A stretch of 16,130 nucleotides of DNA from Thermoanaerobaculia bacterium (lineage in GTDB: Bacteria > Acidobacteriota > Thermoanaerobaculia > Multivoradales > UBA5704): the NCBI GenBank assembly GCA_030150965.1, contig JASLEW010000429.1:1-16130 (forward strand), written 5' to 3'. The notes below the pieces were generated by a model. The model was given only the letters and a program-made list of their open reading frames with translations, did not search any database and had not been told where the DNA came from. Shown here in pieces: positions 12,531-16,130 of the stretch. Position 1 is the stretch's first letter, and each line of letters begins with the position of its first letter. The position numbers and the translations under genes are program-made.

Positions 12531-15500
12531 ATGGGACTCAGGGACCTGGCACGGCGGGTGAGCGCGGCGCGCGCCGCGCCCGAGGCGCGCGGCGAGACGT
12601 TCTATCCCGGCCCGAGCCGCGTCCACCTGGCGTCGTTCCCGCCGAAGGAGCGCTGGGACGACTGGGTGGAGCTCGACTCGCGCGCCTGGCCGCGGCGCGT
12701 CGAGCGCCACTACATGCTGGTGCCGACCACCTGCTTCAACTGCGAGTCGGCCTGCGGCCTGCTCGCCTACGTGGACCGCGAGACGCTGCGCATCCAGAAG
12801 TTCGAGGGCAACCCGGTGCACCCCGGCTCGCGCGGCCGCAACTGCGCCAAGGGACCGGCGACGCTCAACCAGGTGACCGACCCCGACCGCATCCTGCAGC
12901 CGCTGCGCCGCGCCGGCCGCCGCGGCGAGGGGCGCTGGGAGCCGGTCGGCTGGGACGAGGTGCTCGATCTGCTGGCGGCGCGCATCCGCCGCGCGATCGT
13001 GGAACAGCGCCAGGCCGAGGTCATGTACCACGTCGGCCGCCCGGGCGAGGACGGCTTCACCGAGCGGGTGCTGGCCAACTGGGGGGTGGACGGGCACAAC
13101 TCCCACACCAACATCTGCTCGGCGGGCGCCCGCACCGGCTACGAATTCTGGTGCGGCATCGACCGCCCCAGCCCGGATCACGCGCGGGCGAAGGTGATCC
13201 TGCTGGTGAGCTCGCACCTCGAAAGCGGCCACTACTTCAACCCGCACGCCCAGCGCATCATGGAGGGGAAGCAGCAGGGCGCCCGGCTCATCGTCTTCGA
13301 CACGCGCCTCTCCAACACCGCCACCCACGCCGACGTCTGGGCGGCGCCGGTCCCCGGCTCCGAGGCGGCCATCTTCCTGGCCATCGCCAACCACCTCATC
13401 CAGCGGCGGCTCTACGACCGCGAGTTCGTGCGCCGCTGGTGGAACTGGCAGGAGTTCCTGGCGGCCGAGCACCCGGAGCGCGAGCCGACGTTCGAGGCGT
13501 TCGAGGAGGTGCTGGCGGCGCTCTACGCGGACTACACCTTCGACCTCGCCGCCGCCGAGTCGGGCATCGAGGCGGCGGTGCTCGAAGGGATCGCCGGCGA
13601 GGTGGCGGGCGCCGGCACGCGCCTCGCCACCCACACCTGGCGCAGCGCCGCCTCGGGCAACCTCGGCGGCTGGCAGGTGGCGCGCACGCTCTTCCTGCTC
13701 AACGCCCTGCTCGGCGCGGTGGCCACCCCGGGAGGCACCTACCCCAACGCCTGGAACAAGTTCGTGCCCAAGCCGATCCACATGCCGCGCCATCCCGGGC
13801 ACTGGAACGAGCTCACCTGGCCGGCCGAGTTCCCGCTCGCCATGTACGAGATGTCGTTCCTGCTGCCGCACCTGCTCAAGGAGGGGCGCGGACGGCTGGA
13901 CACCTACTTCACCCGGGTCTACAACCCGGTGTGGACGAACCCCGACGGCTGCACCTGGATCGAGGTGCTCGCCGACGAGGCGCTGGTCGGCCTGCACGTG
14001 GCGCTCACCCCGACCTGGAACGAGACCGCCTACTTCGCCGACTACGTGCTGCCGATGGGGCACGGCCCCGAGCGCCACGACCTGCACTCCTACGAGACCC
14101 ACGACGCGCAGTGGATCGGCTTCCGCCAGCCGGTGCTGCGGGCGGCGCGCGAGCGGCTCGGCGACCCCGCCGCCGACAGCCGCCGCGACAACCCGGGCGA
14201 GGTGTGGGAGGAGAACGAGTTCTGGCTGGAGCTGACCTGGCGCATCGACCCCGACGGCAGCCTGGGCATCCGCGGCTTCGCCGAGTCGGTGGCGCGCCCC
14301 GGCGAGCGGCTGGGAGTCGAGGAGTACTACCGCCACATCTTCGAGCGCTCGGTCCCCGGCCTGCCGGAGCGGGCCGCGGCCGAGGGGCTCACGCCGCTCG
14401 CCTTCATGCGCCGCTACGGCGCCTTCGAGATCGCCCGCCAGATCGGCCCCGTCTTCGAGCGCGAGGTGCCGGCGGCGGAGCTGGTGGACGCGGCCGAGGA
14501 CCGCTTCGGCCGCGTCTACACGCGGGCGCCGAAGCCGCCCTCGACCAACGTGGTGCCGACCGGCAACCCGGACGACGACGCGGAGGGGCGGCGCCCGGCC
14601 GGGGTGCGCGTCGACGGCGTGGTGCGGGCGGGGTTCCCGACGCCCTCCGGGCGGCTGGAGTTCTGGTCGGCGACGCTCGCCGCCTGGGGCTGGCGCGAGC
14701 ACGCGCTCCCCACCTACATCCGCAGCCACGTCCATCCGCGGGAGCTGGGCGCCGACGGGATGTGCCTGATCTCGACCTTCCGGCTGCCGGTGCACATCCA
14801 CACCCGGAGCGCCAACGCCAAGTGGCTGGACGAGATCGCCCACTGCAACCCGCTGTGGCTGCACCCGCGCGACGCGGCGCGCCTCGGCGTCGCGACCGGC
14901 GACCTGGTGCGCATCGAGACCGAGATCGGCCACTTCGTCGACCGCGCCTGGGTGACCGAGGGCATCCGTCCCGGCGTGGTGGCGTGCAGCCACCACATGG
15001 GCCGCTGGAAGCTGGCCGGCGGCCCCGGCCAGCGCCAGCTCATGGCCACCGTGGCGCTCGACCGGCGCGGCGCGGCGTGGACGATGCGGCGCCGCGAGGG
15101 GGCGGCGCCGCCGGCCGCGGACGCCGCGGGCGACGCCGACCTCGGGCGCATGTGGTGGACCGACGTGGGCGTGCATCAGAACCTGACGTTCCCGGTGCAT
15201 CCCGACCCGGTGTCGGGGATGCACTGCTGGCACCAGGCGGTGCGGGTGCGGCGGGCCGAGCCGGGGGACGCGTACGGCGAGATCCACGTCGATACCGCCC
15301 GGTCGCACCAGGTCTTCCGCGAGTGGCTGGAGCGGACGCGCCCGGCCACCCGCCACTCGCCCGATGGCACGCGCCGGCCGCACTGGCTGATCCGGCCGCT
15401 GCGCCCGTCGCGCGACGCCTACCGGCTGCCAGGCGCACCGCCGGCGGCGCCCGGAGCGGCGGGAGCGGCGGGGGGGCCCGGAACCGGACCCGCGGCGCCG

Positions 15501-15587
15501 CCGGAGCCTTCCACCGCGCCGACCGCGCCGGCCACGCTGACCCCTCCGCCCCCTCCGACACCGTCGACGCCTCCGGCAGTGGGGTAG
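12531..15587 (+). CDS. molybdopterin oxidoreductase catalytic subunit (DMSO reductase family)
   Basis: A 1018-residue protein starting at ATG 12531, with GAGGAG at 12516-12521. It has the N-terminal [4Fe-4S] motif CFNCESAC (C68, C71, C75) with C105 in RGRNCAKG, then the bis-MGD-binding body (GWDEVLDLLAARI, HTNICSAGARTGYEF, VILLVSSHLESGHYF, TPGGTYPNAWNKF) and the C-terminal dinucleotide-binding domain (RSANAKWLDEI, NPLWLHPRDAARLGV). C196 in HTNICSAG is at the usual Mo-ligand position, pointing to a Cys-type enzyme (Psr/Nap/Soe-like) rather than Ser or Asp types. No Tat signal is seen, so it is probably cytoplasmic. The last ~50 residues are a Pro/Ala/Gly-rich tail not expected of the family. 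Together with the FeS-NrfD fusion upstream and a TorD chaperone downstream it forms a quinone-linked respiratory complex; the substrate (sulfite, thiosulfate/polysulfide, arsenic or selenium oxyanions) cannot be fixed from sequence alone. Confidence 0.93.
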   Translation: MGLRDLARRVSAARAAPEARGETFYPGPSRVHLASFPPKERWDDWVELDSRAWPRRVERHYMLVPTTCFNCESACGLLAYVDRETLRIQKFEGNPVHPGSRGRNCAKGPATLNQVTDPDRILQPLRRAGRRGEGRWEPVGWDEVLDLLAARIRRAIVEQRQAEVMYHVGRPGEDGFTERVLANWGVDGHNSHTNICSAGARTGYEFWCGIDRPSPDHARAKVILLVSSHLESGHYFNPHAQRIMEGKQQGARLIVFDTRLSNTATHADVWAAPVPGSEAAIFLAIANHLIQRRLYDREFVRRWWNWQEFLAAEHPEREPTFEAFEEVLAALYADYTFDLAAAESGIEAAVLEGIAGEVAGAGTRLATHTWRSAASGNLGGWQVARTLFLLNALLGAVATPGGTYPNAWNKFVPKPIHMPRHPGHWNELTWPAEFPLAMYEMSFLLPHLLKEGRGRLDTYFTRVYNPVWTNPDGCTWIEVLADEALVGLHVALTPTWNETAYFADYVLPMGHGPERHDLHSYETHDAQWIGFRQPVLRAARERLGDPAADSRRDNPGEVWEENEFWLELTWRIDPDGSLGIRGFAESVARPGERLGVEEYYRHIFERSVPGLPERAAAEGLTPLAFMRRYGAFEIARQIGPVFEREVPAAELVDAAEDRFGRVYTRAPKPPSTNVVPTGNPDDDAEGRRPAGVRVDGVVRAGFPTPSGRLEFWSATLAAWGWREHALPTYIRSHVHPRELGADGMCLISTFRLPVHIHTRSANAKWLDEIAHCNPLWLHPRDAARLGVATGDLVRIETEIGHFVDRAWVTEGIRPGVVACSHHMGRWKLAGGPGQRQLMATVALDRRGAAWTMRRREGAAPPAADAAGDADLGRMWWTDVGVHQNLTFPVHPDPVSGMHCWHQAVRVRRAEPGDAYGEIHVDTARSHQVFREWLERTRPATRHSPDGTRRPHWLIRPLRPSRDAYRLPGAPPAAPGAAGAAGGPGTGPAAPPEPSTAPTAPATLTPPPPPTPSTPPAVG

Positions 15588-16130
15588 TGGAGCTCATCCG
15601 GGCGCTCGGCGCCCTGGCCGAGTGCCCGCGCCCGGAGCTGCAACCGATCGCAGACCTGCTGGAGCTGGGGCCGCTGCCGGCGCCGGCCGCGCACGGCGAC
15701 GTCTTCCTGTTCCAGCTCTACCCCCACGCCGCGGTCTACCTGGGAGCGGAGGGGATGATGGGCGGCGAAGCGGCGGACCGCATCGCCGGCTTCTGGCGGG
15801 CGCTCGGCCAGGAGCCGCCGCCGGAGCCCGATCATCTGGTGCTGCTCCTCGGCCTCTACGCCCGCCTCGCCGAGCTGGAGGCCGAGGCCGCCGACGGCCC
15901 GGCGCGCGAGCGCTGGCGCCACGCGCGCGGCGCCTTCCTCTGGGAGCACCTGGCGAGCTGGCTGCCGGTGTTCCTGGCCAAGCTCGCGGATCTCGCCGCA
16001 ACGGCCGCCGCCCCCGCCTCCCGCCCGCCGGTGGCGGCGCCGTTCTACGGGCGCTGGGGGAGCCTGCTCGGCGAGGCCCTGCGCGAGGAGGCCCGCCTGC
16101 TCCTGGCGCCGCCGGCGCCGCCGCCGCTGC
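15587..16130 (+). CDS. TorD family molybdoenzyme chaperone (3' end outside window)
   Basis: The frame is open from GTG 15587 to the window edge, 181 codons. The GTG shares its first base with the TAG stop of the molybdoenzyme gene (TAGTG), a typical coupled overlap; no separate ribosome site is visible and no other start fits upstream. The protein is helical, Leu/Ala-rich, and shows TorD/DmsD-like features: FLFQLYPHAAVYLGAEGMM followed by GFWRALG, the PDHLVLLLGLYARLAELE helix, and WEHLASWLPVFLAKL. These chaperones bind the apo-molybdoenzyme and help insert cofactor before assembly, which matches its place directly after the catalytic subunit. The visible part runs into a Pro/Ala stretch at the edge. 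Confidence 0.85.
   Translation, partial: MELIRALGALAECPRPELQPIADLLELGPLPAPAAHGDVFLFQLYPHAAVYLGAEGMMGGEAADRIAGFWRALGQEPPPEPDHLVLLLGLYARLAELEAEAADGPARERWRHARGAFLWEHLASWLPVFLAKLADLAATAAAPASRPPVAAPFYGRWGSLLGEALREEARLLLAPPAPPPL

Noticed and set aside
10082..12532. 816-codon minus-strand open frame opposite the cysteine dioxygenase and FeS-NrfD genes
   Set aside because: Shadow of high GC3 in the real genes; no recognisable motif.
12081..15383. 1100-codon open frame on the minus strand opposite the molybdoenzyme gene
   Set aside because: Composition is Arg/Ala/Gly/His-rich with no domain pattern; it mirrors the codon bias of a very clear gene on the other strand.

Overview
This is a GC-rich window (roughly 70% by eye) with short gaps and ordinary bacterial gene signals. 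A secreted LVIVD/PKD protein with a characteristic C-terminal domain, a secreted HExxE protein and a small candidate RiPP precursor together recall Acidobacteriota, in particular Thermoanaerobaculia-like genomes. That placement is inference from remembered family distribution; there is no rRNA or marker gene here.

Left part (1-3290), accessory in character: the end of a protein with an Ala/Pro linker and a PEGA-like beta domain, then a small cupin. An Uma2-family (DUF820) gene of lower GC faces them on the minus strand. A ~500 bp gap with a long purine tract inside an imperfect inverted repeat leads to an unlisted 46-codon gene at 2323-2463. It looks like a class I lanthipeptide-type RiPP precursor: a Lys/Arg-rich leader ending in AAGD and a Cys/Thr/Ser-rich core. 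A perfect 28-bp palindrome separates it from a convergent VOC-family gene, whose promoter carries an operator-like inverted repeat.

Middle (3291-8029): two convergent genes for large secreted proteins (LVIVD propeller plus PKD domains; putative zincin-like HExxE protein) share a small hairpin between their stops. A type II toxin-antitoxin pair follows, an AbrB/MazE-like antitoxin with a RelE/ParE-like toxin. Its promoter is strong, apparently leaderless, and overlapped by a near-perfect palindrome centred on the -10 box.

Right part (8154-16130): a five-gene plus-strand run of biosynthetic arginine decarboxylase (speA), an Arg-type cysteine dioxygenase with the Cys-Tyr crosslink pair, a fused four-cluster ferredoxin/NrfD membrane subunit, a ~1018-residue molybdopterin oxidoreductase, and a TorD-like chaperone cut by the window edge. 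The molybdoenzyme and the ferredoxin part lack recognisable Tat signals, so the active site probably faces the cytoplasm. Cysteine dioxygenase yields cysteine sulfinate, from which sulfite can arise, and cytoplasm-facing Mo/FeS/NrfD complexes of the SoeABC type oxidise sulfite. A cysteine-to-sulfate route is therefore a reasonable but untested reading of this cluster.
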